Origin: Patiriisocius sp047730165
GTDB taxonomy: Bacteria > Bacteroidota > Bacteroidia > Flavobacteriales > Flavobacteriaceae
Reading direction: 5' to 3'
DNA length: 64,000 bases
NCBI RefSeq assembly: GCF_047730165.1
Contig: NZ_CP159834.1
Span: 2,046,001-2,110,000 of the forward strand
The notes below the pieces were generated by a model that did no database searches, was not told where the DNA came from, and saw only the letters and a program-made list of their open reading frames with translations. A program made the position numbers and the translations under genes. Below, piece by piece: positions 45,693 to 55,467 of the stretch. Each line of letters begins with the position of its first letter. Position 1 is the stretch's first letter.

Positions 45693-48600
45693 TTAGAAAC
45701 CGAATCCAAATCCTACTTGAATTTGTGCGCCTTCCTTGCTAGTAAAATATCCTACGTTTAGGCCAAAACTGTTGAGACCGCTCAACCATAATCCACCACC
45801 TTGTGATGTATGCCAGATGTTGCTTTCCTCACCGTCGAGAAATACTCTACCATAATCAAAACCACCAAAGAGGCCATAACTTATTGGGATTACAGAAGTA
45901 ACTATGCTACCTATCCGAAAGTTTAAATCACTTGTTTGATACACATATGATTCTCCTGTAAAACGTTCATCACGGAAACCTCTCAAACCATTAGCACCTC
46001 CTATGCTAGGAGCGTGATAAAAGAAATATTCATTTCCGAAGTTTGTTTTTCCTTCTATTAATGTGCTGAATACTAGATTTCCAGAAGCGATCAGTTTCTT
46101 TTTCATACCTATATGAGCACTGGCATACCCAAAGTTATAATCTTCTAGTTCTAAGTTTGTTTTATAACCTAACGTAGCTCCTAAATAAAGTTCGCGCGTA
46201 GGGAAATCGATAGCATCTTGATTTCTATATTCTACTGTGGCCTCGGCACCTGCATAATTTTGACGGGCAAGCAGTCCTGTTTCTCCAAAATTTGTTGTGT
46301 TAAATAATCTATCAGCATCTTCTTCAATTTCCCAAGTTTCAAAAATCCCTTTGACTTTAAAATATTTTGAAGCGATACCTATATCTCCTTTAATTTGTTG
46401 TGTTCTAGCTCTGTTAAATTCTAAATCTACGGCATCGTCATCATAGTTTGTTTCGTTTCCATTCCCGAAAAAGTTTTTAGCATAGCTATCATTGGTTGCA
46501 TAAACTCCCACCTCAAGATTCCAATTAGGAAAAACATTTGCAAAGACGCCGTCATAATCTAACTCAATAGCATTCGTTAGTAAAAAGTAGTTAGCCGTTA
46601 CGGTATGCTTGTATCTAAATGGATTTCCATTAAATTCATAATTTGTATACGTGTCCGTTGCACCAAGAAATAACCCATCGTCTCTTCTAAACCCAAAAGA
46701 AGGTAGTAAAATATTGTTGTTCTCTTTAAAGTAACGCCAGTGCCAGGTATTGGTCTCATACCTATTAGTCAATTGATTCTTAGGTTTTTTATCTTCAAAA
46801 GTTGTTTTCTCATGTCTCCAGTCATAAACCTTTAAATTTGTTTTGTTTGAAACATCATAATCATCCTTTCCATAACCACCAATAAGTCTCATTTTAATTT
46901 CGTGATCACTATTATCGCCTTTTACAATAAAAACGTCGTCATCTTCTAGGCCATATAACCAGATCTCTTTGGTGTCTTTAGACGAAAATGTTCTATCGTA
47001 GAATACCTTGTTAGTTTCACCTTTTAGTTTGCGGGCTATCGTAACTTGAGTCATACCGTCTGCCATTCTCATTACGGTAAACTTATCGTCTTTATTAGTT
47101 CCGTGCACCGAAACGATCGCGTCAATTCTTTTCCCATATACTTCTGCAATGTTTACAATGTTTTGTAGACGCCCTTTTAGGCTGTTCTTAATAGCTTGAG
47201 AGCTCTCGTCTTGAACCTCTTCAGGTAGATTAGCAAATGCTTGTTCGATCACTTCATGTGTCATTCCTGCTTGAATCACTTTTGCTTCTTCTATCCATGC
47301 AGTGTAATCAAATTTATTAAGCACGGCTCGATCTAGATTATTTCCTTCACCATTAAACCATTTAATGTTTGGGATCTCTGCATCGTAGGATTGCCAGAAG
47401 CGTACATCTGGTAATACAAGCTGGATGAGTGGGATCGCTATTCCATCAAATTTTGAGAATGCTGCATCTCTATCACGAGGGATGGGTATAAACCGTATGT
47501 CATCATCGCTCACTTTATATTGTGCCCAGCGCCACTGATCATTATGCCTATCCCAGTCACCTATAAGCATATCAAAAATACGAGCTCTTATAAATGCTTT
47601 TTGATCTAGACTGTACTTTTCGTCCTCCTTTAATTTTTCGAAAACATCTGTCGTACTTTCAAATTGTTCAATCTTTCCTTTTACAGCTGGATTTGCTCTG
47701 TTATACCCTTCAAAATATTTCTGTTCATCGTTAGGGCGTTCTTCTATATAATAGAGTTGATCGCCATATTCACTACCAAGTATTTCAAATCCGGGTTGCT
47801 TGGGTAGATAATATAATTGCGTATTAGCGTGATTCACATCTACCGAAGAAGCAAGAGGGTTAATCACTAATTGCATATAAGGATGTGTGGTGCTAAAAAA
47901 GTCATAAACCGCTTTTTCTGCAAAAGTGCCTTTGTAATTTCCTTCATTAAAGGCGAGCCCTTTAATTTTAAACCGTAAAAACTTGAGCGCATTTTTTTCA
48001 AGACCTCGCATCGCATATTCTCTACCTTGAGCGTCTGCCAGCCTACCTGAAAAAGATTGATGTCCGCCTCCTTTTTGAGTAATGGTTAGGGGTCGTTCCA
48101 TTTGGCTTAATATCCCAACGGGAGCGGTTACAGGTGTTCCAAAATAATCTCTATACCGTTTACCCCAAATAAAATTATAGATTCCAGATTTATTTAATTT
48201 GTCTTTATCTGTTGTGATCGCGACCGTTTTTTTTACTTCGGAAATTTGAGGGGTTTCAAATTTCTCCGTATTTGGTTTTGTCAAAGCGGGCGTCACATTC
48301 ATCGTGTTCTCGTAATCCTCAGTTACAAATGAAACAGAGGAGCTCCCATCGATGTAATATTTCAGAATAGCAAAACCCGCTGCACCGTGCGCATACTGAC
48401 CTTCATATTTGAGTATTCCACCCATGGCAGTGATATTATCTTCAGTTCTATGCACTCCAGATGAAGATCCCATGGCACCGCTAATAATCTGGTGTACGCG
48501 CGCTCCTTTAAGGTATTGAAGGCTAGTGTCGTGCCCAGATACGATGATTACTCTATCGATTTCTTGAGACAAAGCAGCCACTAAAACTCGAAGCTCGTTA

Positions 48601-49328
48601 TAACGGTCAAAGTTTCCGTAATCAGGCGAAAAGCCCCCTAGGACGCTATTATATTTGCCATTATTGAAAACGGGATGGTGCATCACAATCACTAAGTTCT
48701 TGTTGCGTGCATTTTTAATATAGCCTTCAAGTGCTTCAGTAAATCTTCTGCGGGTAACGATATCAGTACATTTTCTGTTAATGTCTTCTATACGGTCCCA
48801 GTTTGAGATATACCAGTTTGAGTCTACGAAGAGCACCGCGAGGTCTTCATTAATTTCTTTATAATCTAACGGGCATACATTGTTAGGTTCTACTTCAATA
48901 CGTTTTAAGTCTTTGTCTTTGATGTAGTTTTCTATCCATTCTATGTCTTTAGACTTTTTGCTTGACCACTCGTTTTCACCTAAGTTAAAAAAAGTTTTTC
49001 CTTTAAAGTCTTTGGTAAGACTTAATTGAGCGTCTAATTGTGATGCTCTTGCTCCTTGATTTGTAATCGAAGGGTCTGTAAAATCGCCAGTAAATAATAA
49101 GGTGCTTTTCTTTGAAGCAGATGCAAGTGCCCGTTCTAATTTTTGTTTTAACCCTTGCGAAACAACTCCATTATCTTGCCCACCCGCTATATAGAAAGTG
49201 TGCACGGCTTCTTGAAAAATGTTAGATTTTTGTAGTGCTGGAGATTCTTGTGGTTTATTAGTTGCGCAGCCTACAAGAAGAAGTATGAATAGGAGGGCAG
49301 GAAAATTTCCGATCGTAGATTTTTTCAT
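45693..49328 (-). CDS. paralogue B: phosphoesterase-fold domain with lost metal ligands, central GDWDR domain, Omp85-type barrel
   Basis: 1211 residues from ATG 49328 (a GTG three codons upstream is less likely). The signal MKKSTIGNFPALLFILLLVG ends before a lipobox Cys (VGCA). The layout equals paralogue A, but the metal motifs are changed: AGGQD for GDA (about 48-52), GDF for GDN (81-83), GENE for GNHD (117-120) and GHDT for GHEH (265-268). Only MHHP (216-219) is intact. The central LIGDWDRHNDQWRW (about 590) and IPIPRDRDAAF (about 611) are well kept. The barrel has IGGANGLRGFRDERFTGESY and ends in FGFGF. It converges on paralogue A with 132 bases between. Confidence 0.88.
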   Translation of the reverse strand: MKKSTIGNFPALLFILLLVGCATNKPQESPALQKSNIFQEAVHTFYIAGGQDNGVVSQGLKQKLERALASASKKSTLLFTGDFTDPSITNQGARASQLDAQLSLTKDFKGKTFFNLGENEWSSKKSKDIEWIENYIKDKDLKRIEVEPNNVCPLDYKEINEDLAVLFVDSNWYISNWDRIEDINRKCTDIVTRRRFTEALEGYIKNARNKNLVIVMHHPVFNNGKYNSVLGGFSPDYGNFDRYNELRVLVAALSQEIDRVIIVSGHDTSLQYLKGARVHQIISGAMGSSSGVHRTEDNITAMGGILKYEGQYAHGAAGFAILKYYIDGSSSVSFVTEDYENTMNVTPALTKPNTEKFETPQISEVKKTVAITTDKDKLNKSGIYNFIWGKRYRDYFGTPVTAPVGILSQMERPLTITQKGGGHQSFSGRLADAQGREYAMRGLEKNALKFLRFKIKGLAFNEGNYKGTFAEKAVYDFFSTTHPYMQLVINPLASSVDVNHANTQLYYLPKQPGFEILGSEYGDQLYYIEERPNDEQKYFEGYNRANPAVKGKIEQFESTTDVFEKLKEDEKYSLDQKAFIRARIFDMLIGDWDRHNDQWRWAQYKVSDDDIRFIPIPRDRDAAFSKFDGIAIPLIQLVLPDVRFWQSYDAEIPNIKWFNGEGNNLDRAVLNKFDYTAWIEEAKVIQAGMTHEVIEQAFANLPEEVQDESSQAIKNSLKGRLQNIVNIAEVYGKRIDAIVSVHGTNKDDKFTVMRMADGMTQVTIARKLKGETNKVFYDRTFSSKDTKEIWLYGLEDDDVFIVKGDNSDHEIKMRLIGGYGKDDYDVSNKTNLKVYDWRHEKTTFEDKKPKNQLTNRYETNTWHWRYFKENNNILLPSFGFRRDDGLFLGATDTYTNYEFNGNPFRYKHTVTANYFLLTNAIELDYDGVFANVFPNWNLEVGVYATNDSYAKNFFGNGNETNYDDDAVDLEFNRARTQQIKGDIGIASKYFKVKGIFETWEIEEDADRLFNTTNFGETGLLARQNYAGAEATVEYRNQDAIDFPTRELYLGATLGYKTNLELEDYNFGYASAHIGMKKKLIASGNLVFSTLIEGKTNFGNEYFFYHAPSIGGANGLRGFRDERFTGESYVYQTSDLNFRIGSIVTSVIPISYGLFGGFDYGRVFLDGEESNIWHTSQGGGLWLSGLNSFGLNVGYFTSKEGAQIQVGFGFGF

Positions 49329-49479
49329 AATGTTCACTTAATTTAAGTAAAAGTAACGTAGCCATGGTAAAACCAAACGTGGTTTATGAATACTTTAATA
49401 CTAGTAAGTTAAATCCTTTGATCTAAATACTTTTGAGACCTTTTAAAGGAAACAGAAACCGAGGTAGAATGACCTCAAT

Positions 49480-49848
49480 TTATATCCACCCAAATTTCGG
49501 GAAATAAATAATACCAGCAATCACCATAGCAGCAATAGCGGCAAAGAATACAGCGCCTGCTGCCACATCTTTGATGTAGCCTATCTTATTGTGAAAGTCT
49601 GGATGCACAAAATTTGCAATTTCTTCAGAAGCTGTGTTTAGCCCTTCGGCAGTCATCACAAGGCCAATGGCAAATATCTGGATCATCCATTCGGTATTTG
49701 ATATTTCAAAATAAAAACCAGCAATGGTGACCACAATGCTAATGAATAATTGCACTTGAATACTCGCTTCATTTTTGATCAGCATGTAGGCACCCTTTGT
49801 TGCGTATCCGCATCCTTTAAGTCGTTTTCCTAAAAAAGAATTCCACAT
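49480..49848 (-). CDS. dgkA: diacylglycerol kinase / undecaprenol kinase family
   Basis: 122 residues with three membrane helices, the full size of this family. Conserved residues are seen in KNEASIQVQL (26-35), the AEGLNTASEEIANFV helix (67-81) and the C-terminal GYIKDVAAGAVFFAA. The enzyme phosphorylates diacylglycerol or, in the Gram-positive-like branch, undecaprenol, at the inner membrane. Which lipid is used here is inferred only. It starts 2 bases after the tpx stop, so both are one transcript. Confidence 0.93.
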   Translation of the reverse strand: MWNSFLGKRLKGCGYATKGAYMLIKNEASIQVQLFISIVVTIAGFYFEISNTEWMIQIFAIGLVMTAEGLNTASEEIANFVHPDFHNKIGYIKDVAAGAVFFAAIAAMVIAGIIYFPKFGWI

Positions 49849-49850
49849 GC

Positions 49851-50348
49851 TTATAGTGCTTTGATGGCAGATAAGTAATCAGGTTCCTGGCCTATTTCTG
49901 GTACTTGTTCTGTGTAAAGCACCTTGTCATTTTCATCAAGTACAACAATGGCTCTAGAGTGAAGTCCTGCAAAACCACCTTCTTGAATTTCGAGGCCATA
50001 AGACTTCCCAAATTCTCCTGTTTTAAAGTCTGAAAGCATCACCACATTTTCTAATCCTTCTGCAGCACAAAAACGATTGTGAGCAAAGGGAACATCTCTC
50101 GATATACATAAGACAACTGTATTTTCAAGCGCTGAAGCTTCTTGATTAAATATTCTGGCAGAGGTTGCGCAAACACCTGTATCTATGCTCGGAAAGATAT
50201 TTAAAATTTTACGCTTTCCTGAAAAGTCTGAAAGCTGTTTTGTACTTAAATCTGTCGCGGTAAGTGTAAAGTTTTTTGCTTTGCTCTCTACTGCAGGCAA
50301 ATCGCCATTAGTTGTAATGGGATTTCCGCCTAGTGTGATGTGTGCCAT
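49851..50348 (-). CDS. tpx: thiol peroxidase
   Basis: 165 residues, the usual Tpx size. The peroxidatic cysteine is in PSIDTGVCATSAR (C60), the resolving cysteine in HNRFCAAEGLENV (C94), and the N-terminus MAHITLGGNPITTNGDLP is diagnostic. The atypical 2-Cys peroxiredoxin reduces hydroperoxides with electrons from thioredoxin, linking it to trxB in this window. It precedes dgkA in a two-gene unit. Confidence 0.96.
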   Translation of the reverse strand: MAHITLGGNPITTNGDLPAVESKAKNFTLTATDLSTKQLSDFSGKRKILNIFPSIDTGVCATSARIFNQEASALENTVVLCISRDVPFAHNRFCAAEGLENVVMLSDFKTGEFGKSYGLEIQEGGFAGLHSRAIVVLDENDKVLYTEQVPEIGQEPDYLSAIKAL

Positions 50349-50533
50349 ATTGTATTGTTTTATAAAATTTCCGAAGTATAAAAATGTCTTTTGTTTACAG
50401 AAGTTAAAAATAACACTAAGACGGAGATAATTTGCAATGATTTACGCAAAATGAAAAGCACGGTTGCAAAACAGTTGCAGCGTACCTATTCATAAAAATT
50501 GTGATTTTATATTACTAAAATTTTAAAGACCGA

Positions 50534-52015
50534 CTATTGGCTAAAATCTTCAGGGTTTTTCAACATCTTGATTTTAATTTTAAATGCTGCGAAGAGCAAA
50601 GTCGTAAAAGGGCTCAGCCAGTTAAAGATGGCATAAACAAAATACTCACCAACGCCTACACCTAGTACACCACTTTGATACGCCCCGCAGGTATTCCAAG
50701 GGATTAATACCGAAGTTACCGTTCCAGAATCTTCTAAGGTTCTAGATAAATTTTCTGGTGCTAACCCTCTGTCCTCGTAGGCTTGTTTAAACATTTTTCC
50801 CGGTATCACAAGCGCTAAATATTGATCACTAGCGATGACGTTTAATCCTAAACAGCTAATTACGGTAGTAGTAAAAAGACCAAAAATAGTGGTTGCAAGT
50901 TTTAGTAACTCCTTTGTAATTCTTGCCAGGGCACCTATTCCATCCATTATACCCCCAAAGACCATCGCACAGATAATTAATAAAATAGTCCAGAGCATTC
51001 CCATCACACCACTAGAACTAAAAAGCTCGTTAAGTGTTTCGTTAGAAGTTTCTATAGAAATATCACTAAAAATAGCTTGAAGCATTGCAGTTGCACTCGA
51101 ATCTGAAATCGACGCTAAAATTTCTGGTTGAAAAATAAAAGCGAAAACAATTGCGGCAGCTATACCAGCACCTAAAGCAATTGTTGGTTTTGTTTTAAAT
51201 AAAATGAGTGTAATAATAATAAGCGGCACTAAAAATAACCATCCTGAAATATTAAATGTTGTATCTATAGTCTTTAGTAGGCTACTAATGTCAGCCTCTC
51301 CAGAAGTTTCTATAGAGGCACTAATAATCCCAAATACAATCAAAGTAATAATGATGGTTGGAACGGTCGTGTATGCCATATATTTAATATGCGTAAACAA
51401 ATCTGTTCCCGCCATCGCAGGGGCAAGGTTGGTTGTATCACTTAAGGGTGACATTTTATCGCCAAAATAAGCTCCAGAAATCACGGCTCCTGCAATCATT
51501 CCAGGATTAATGCCTAAGGCAGTACCTATGCCAACTAGCGCGATACCTACCGTTGCAGAGGTGGTCCAAGAACTACCAGTTGCAATTGAGATAACGGCAG
51601 CAATTATAACAGTGGCCGGCAAGAAAATCTCGGGGCTTAATACCTGTAAGCCATAATAGACCATTGCAGGTATCACACCACTAACGAGCCAAGTACCAGC
51701 GAGTGCTCCTACGAGCAATAAAATCAAGATGGGTACAAATATACTTTTCCAGTTTTCCCAGACTTCTTTTGCCATCACTAAAACCGAAACCTTATTAAAC
51801 AAGCCGACGACTATCGCTACTGTACCACCCATTAATAGAATGATTTGGTTAGAATAGTCTCCTAGCCAAACTCCATCTTGAGCAAAAATATTATAAGCCA
51901 ATAGTATCATGAGAATGAACACAGGGATTAACGCTTCCCATATATTCAATTCTGTATTGTCTATAATGTGATGGCCCTGAATATCAATTTCGCTGAGATT
52001 GTCTTTTTCTTGCAT
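50534..52015 (-). CDS. nhaC: NhaC family Na+/H+ antiporter
   Basis: 493 residues with eleven or twelve membrane helices. Family motifs: TGSSWTTSATVGIALVGIGT near 147-166, GAVISGAYFGDKMSPLSDTT near 177-196, and TSVLIPWNTCGAYQSGVLGV near 437-456. These belong to the NhaC branch of the ion transporter superfamily, which exports Na+ or exchanges dicarboxylates or amino acids in some members. Antiport is the best guess for a marine bacterium. It has a 371-base upstream gap and its own promoter there. Confidence 0.9.
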   Translation of the reverse strand: MQEKDNLSEIDIQGHHIIDNTELNIWEALIPVFILMILLAYNIFAQDGVWLGDYSNQIILLMGGTVAIVVGLFNKVSVLVMAKEVWENWKSIFVPILILLLVGALAGTWLVSGVIPAMVYYGLQVLSPEIFLPATVIIAAVISIATGSSWTTSATVGIALVGIGTALGINPGMIAGAVISGAYFGDKMSPLSDTTNLAPAMAGTDLFTHIKYMAYTTVPTIIITLIVFGIISASIETSGEADISSLLKTIDTTFNISGWLFLVPLIIITLILFKTKPTIALGAGIAAAIVFAFIFQPEILASISDSSATAMLQAIFSDISIETSNETLNELFSSSGVMGMLWTILLIICAMVFGGIMDGIGALARITKELLKLATTIFGLFTTTVISCLGLNVIASDQYLALVIPGKMFKQAYEDRGLAPENLSRTLEDSGTVTSVLIPWNTCGAYQSGVLGVGVGEYFVYAIFNWLSPFTTLLFAAFKIKIKMLKNPEDFSQ

Positions 52016-52386
52016 GGGAGGTAATTTTTTAGAATTGTAATGTTACGGTTTTGATTGTTACTTTGCAAATCATATTTCTAACGACCTGATTTTATATTGT
52101 AGCTAAAAATTCATTTTTCACTTATAACAGTTAGTCTAATGATCAGTAAAAAAAAATAGTTACGCCTTGTGTATTTATATAACAATTAGTAAAGTTGAAT
52201 AATTTGAAAAGAAAAATAAGTAGTAGCAAATACAAATTAAATATCTATGAGATCATTTGTCATAGCAAGAAAATAGCCTCAATGAAATTAAAATACCTTC
52301 GCAATAAAACTAATTTTTATTGTGAAGGTATTTTCTGCAAAAAGCTTTGCGCTAGTGGCAAGGTATACTAAAATGTCTATATTTAT
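52016..52386. other. 371-base intergenic region between nhaC and the OsmC gene
   Basis: It contains the nhaC promoter, which I could not pinpoint, and a long hairpin near the OsmC side. No open frame or RNA gene is convincing. Confidence 0.5.
52290..52334 (-). terminator. 20-bp hairpin after the OsmC gene
   Basis: Arms 52290-52309 and 52315-52334 pair over 20 bp with one mismatch (G-U on one strand) around a 5-base loop. The stem ends in A4/T4 runs, so it can terminate the sulfur operon 53 bases beyond its last gene. Confidence 0.8.
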
Positions 52387-52947
52387 CTAAACTAACGGTG
52401 CTTTAACGCCGTCTGTCTTCAATGTTCCAATCATTTTAACTTCGTTTTTCACGGTGTTAAAATTAGGGGAGTGTTTTAAAACACGTTCCATAAGTGCATT
52501 ATAATCTTCTTGTGTACCATTTCCTTTCACGTGAAAAATAAATTTAAGTTCAGGAAAACCGGCGTTTATAGTATCGTCTATTCCTAAAAAGCTATTTAAA
52601 TTTAATGCGCCGTCTATTTCAATTTTTAATTGGTTGATTTCAATATTCTTAGCCGTTGCGCCTGCCATAAATGTTACCGCCATACAACCCGCTAATCCAC
52701 CTAACATATATTCTGCTGGGTTTGGCGCGTGGTTTACGCCAAGTAATTGAGTGGGTTCGTCTATAGTGAATTCAAAATCTCTTACAATCTTGTGATTACC
52801 TAAAATCATATTTTTAGTTTTCACTTTTGTTTGGGTTCCGCTTACCCAGTCAAGGGCAATACCATAGGTCGCTTTGCCTTCTAAAGGGCTTTCTTTTACT
52901 TCATTTGTGTATTCGCTTAAACCAGCGATGTTTATGTTATTTAACAT
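52387..52947 (-). CDS. OsmC family protein
   Basis: 186 residues. Patterns: HAPNPAEYMLGGLAGCMAVT with one conserved Cys (about residue 88), then FMAGATAKNIEINQLKIEID, and a C-terminal FHVKGNGTQEDYNALMERVL. OsmC/Ohr proteins are small thiol-dependent organic peroxidases. The second redox cysteine of classical OsmC is not visible near the usual CP position (LKHSPNFNTVKN instead), so peroxidase activity is doubtful. Its gene starts 8 bases after the trans-sulfuration enzyme and is the last of that operon. Confidence 0.85.
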   Translation of the reverse strand: MLNNINIAGLSEYTNEVKESPLEGKATYGIALDWVSGTQTKVKTKNMILGNHKIVRDFEFTIDEPTQLLGVNHAPNPAEYMLGGLAGCMAVTFMAGATAKNIEINQLKIEIDGALNLNSFLGIDDTINAGFPELKFIFHVKGNGTQEDYNALMERVLKHSPNFNTVKNEVKMIGTLKTDGVKAPLV

Positions 52948-52955
52948 AGGAGTTC

Positions 52956-54218
52956 TTATTTAAATACGTTGTTTAGTGCTTGTTCAAAGTCTGAAATTAA
53001 ATCTTCAAGGTCTTCTATGCCAACAGACAGGCGTATAAGACCTTCGTTAATGCCTATGGCTTTTTGTTGATCTTTTGTTAGTGATGCTTGTGATGTGTTA
53101 TAGGGCAATGAGATTAAACTTTCTACGCCACCTAGGCTTGTTGCTTCTTTAGGTAATTTTAAATGGCTTAATAATTTATGGGCGTTCATATTTCCACCGT
53201 CAATCTCAAAACTAATCATCCCTGAATATTTTCCATTTAATTGAGATTTAGCTAAATCGTGTTGCTCGTGCGACGCTAATCCTGGATAATACACTCTTTT
53301 AATTTTTTCGTGTGCTTCTAGATATCTTGCAATTTGTAATGCATTTTCATTATGCGTACGCATTCTTAGCGCAAAGGTTTTTAAGCTTCGTTCTAATAAG
53401 AAACAGGCGTGGGGATCCATAGACCCTCCGTTTTTTAGCATTTGAGGCCATATGCGATCTATGAGTTTACGAGAGCCAGAAGCGGTGCCTCCTATTAAAT
53501 CTGAATGGCCGTTTAAATATTTTGTTGCAGAGTTAACGACAAGATCTACTCCGAGCTCCAATGGCTTAACATTGAACGGGGTTAAAAATGTGTTATCAAT
53601 GATGACTCTTAGATTGTATTTTTTACCAAGTGCCACCAGCTCTTTTAAAGGAGTTAATTTTAACAAGGGGTTTGTTAACGCTTCAAAATATAAAACTTTT
53701 GTGTTTTCCTGTATTGCAGCTTCTATAGCATCGATGTCAGTGGGAGAAGTAAAAGTGACAGACATGCCGTAGCGATATAAATCTTCATATAAAAAATTAT
53801 ACGTGCCGCCATAAATATCTCTTGAAGACACTAGGTGGCTACCTTTATCTAATATGGCGAGTATCGCAGATGAAATAGCCGCCATACCGGAAGAAAAAAC
53901 GATAGAGCTTTCTGCACCTTCTAAAGATGACACCTTTTCTTGAACACTCCATTGCGAGGGATTCCCATATCTGGAATAGATCATTTTTTCTCTACCACGG
54001 CCTTCTTCTATAGCCTTATAGGAGGATTCATTTAAATGAAATGTAGAGCATTGGAAAATAGGCGTTCCTAATGCTCCCGTAATAGGATCATTATATTGCC
54101 CTGCGTGAACAGCCTTAGTGGCATCGCTATATTGAGAATAAGATTCTTTGTGAAGGGTAGGGCCTTGTTCTCTTTTACGTTTTAAATCGTTTAGCCATAT
54201 ATCATTATTTACATTCAT
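52956..54218 (-). CDS. trans-sulfuration PLP enzyme (cystathionine gamma-synthase / methionine gamma-lyase family)
   Basis: 420 residues. PLP lysine is K233 in NSATKYLNGHSDLIGG; the phosphate-binding SSGMAAIS (109-116) and YSRYGNP (81-87) are intact, with the second substrate region ATSLGGVESLISLP near 348-361. The family cleaves or forms C-S bonds of cystathionine, homocysteine or methionine. Subfamily cannot be fixed; the methionine gamma-lyase Cys before GMGAI is not evident. It lies between a flavoprotein and OsmC and faces Lrp, which fits sulfur amino acid breakdown. Confidence 0.87.
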   Translation of the reverse strand: MNVNNDIWLNDLKRKREQGPTLHKESYSQYSDATKAVHAGQYNDPITGALGTPIFQCSTFHLNESSYKAIEEGRGREKMIYSRYGNPSQWSVQEKVSSLEGAESSIVFSSGMAAISSAILAILDKGSHLVSSRDIYGGTYNFLYEDLYRYGMSVTFTSPTDIDAIEAAIQENTKVLYFEALTNPLLKLTPLKELVALGKKYNLRVIIDNTFLTPFNVKPLELGVDLVVNSATKYLNGHSDLIGGTASGSRKLIDRIWPQMLKNGGSMDPHACFLLERSLKTFALRMRTHNENALQIARYLEAHEKIKRVYYPGLASHEQHDLAKSQLNGKYSGMISFEIDGGNMNAHKLLSHLKLPKEATSLGGVESLISLPYNTSQASLTKDQQKAIGINEGLIRLSVGIEDLEDLISDFEQALNNVFK

Positions 54219-54265
54219 TTTTGACTATTATTTTTAGTTTACTTATGCGCATTTTTATGGAACGT

Positions 54266-55300
54266 TTAATTTAAAATATACTCACTTAAATATTTTGCAT
54301 CATCCTTGACACCACCGAGTGTTGCTGATCCTCTTGTGTGCAACCACGGTAATCCTAAATAGTACAAGCCTTTAATATTGCTAACACCTCGATAATTTTT
54401 AGGGTATTGATTTGTATCTAGTTGTTCGTTTTCAATCCAATTAAAATTAGGCTTAAATCCGGTAGCCCATATGATATTTTTTATGGATGAGATTGTCCCC
54501 TTCTCAAAAGTTATGTCGTGATCATTTGCGTCTAGCGTTCTGCCTACACATTTTAAGTTTGGTCTTTTAAACAGCTTTTTCACATCAGTACCTATGACGG
54601 GTTGTCTTCCGTTAATTATCTTTTTACCCACCCAGGAATGCTTGGTAGCCGTTAAAAATCCAGTTTTTTTAAACCACCACCATAATGTTTTCCCTAAAAA
54701 CTCTTGCGGTAAAGAAGCGATATCAGTTGTTCCAGAAAAATATACAGTCCTATCTGTTTCAGAAATTTCCTGTAGAATTTGCACGCCAGAATCTCCTGCT
54801 CCAACAACAAGGGTGTCTCCATCTTGTAATTGACTTGGGTTTTTGTAATGCTCACTATGTATTTGGGTGATGTTCTCTGTTATCTTTAAATGGCACTTTG
54901 GAATAAAAGGAGTGTGAAAAGGTCCTGTAGATACGATTACATTTTTTGCTTTAAAAGCAGTGGTAGCGCTGTTCAGCGTAAAATGACCTCCTTCTTTTTT
55001 TAAGGCTGTTATTTTTTCATTGAAGGCAATAGGGATATCAAATTTTTGAACATATTGTTTTAGATATGCTGCTACTTCATATTTGGTAGCATAATGTCCT
55101 TTTTTATGCGGAAATGCTAAGCCGGGCAAATTGTTAAATTCTGAAGGAGTAAATAATTTTAATGAATCCCAGCGTTTTAGCCAAGGGGCGCCTATTTCGG
55201 CATTAGCATCTACTATTAGAAAAGATTGCTCTTTTTCCTTTAAGTAATGTGCTATAGATAAGCCTGATTGACCAGCACCAATAATAATAAAATCCTTCAT
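54266..55300 (-). CDS. FAD/NAD(P)-binding flavoprotein monooxygenase-like (CzcO family)
   Basis: 344 residues. The FAD motif is IIGAGQSGLSIAHYL (6-20), and a second Rossmann motif LVVGAGDSGVQILQEI lies near 164-179. The family's WDSLKLFTPSEFNNLPGL and the end IWATGFKPNFNWIE are typical of CzcO/FMO-like proteins. Members oxidise S- or N-containing small molecules with NADPH and O2, or act as simple oxidoreductases. It is the first gene of the operon with the trans-sulfuration enzyme and OsmC protein and is divergent from Lrp. Confidence 0.86.
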   Translation of the reverse strand: MKDFIIIGAGQSGLSIAHYLKEKEQSFLIVDANAEIGAPWLKRWDSLKLFTPSEFNNLPGLAFPHKKGHYATKYEVAAYLKQYVQKFDIPIAFNEKITALKKEGGHFTLNSATTAFKAKNVIVSTGPFHTPFIPKCHLKITENITQIHSEHYKNPSQLQDGDTLVVGAGDSGVQILQEISETDRTVYFSGTTDIASLPQEFLGKTLWWWFKKTGFLTATKHSWVGKKIINGRQPVIGTDVKKLFKRPNLKCVGRTLDANDHDITFEKGTISSIKNIIWATGFKPNFNWIENEQLDTNQYPKNYRGVSNIKGLYYLGLPWLHTRGSATLGGVKDDAKYLSEYILN

Positions 55301-55431
55301 TAAGCTTTATTTATTCATCAAAATTAAGTCTTTATAGAATAATAATCAACTGTTGTGTTTGTAATTAGATTAATAATCACTTTAAACTAATATGACGTTA
55401 TTATATTTCATATAAATATTCAAAACTTGTG

Positions 55432-55452
55432 TACCTTTAGGAAAAATTTCCT
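55432..55452 (+). promoter_or_regulatory. lrp promoter with a start-site palindrome
   Basis: TACCTTTA (55432-55439) is a near match to TAnnTTTG. AGGAAA-AA-TTTCCT (55439-55452) overlaps its end and covers the expected transcription start, as expected for autorepression. Confidence 0.45.
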
Positions 55453-55467
55453 GAAAAATATTTGATT

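Noticed and set aside
55301..55431. Direct repeats AATAATCAA/AATAATCAC as Lrp sites
   Set aside because: They are short and AT-rich, too weak to separate from chance in this region.
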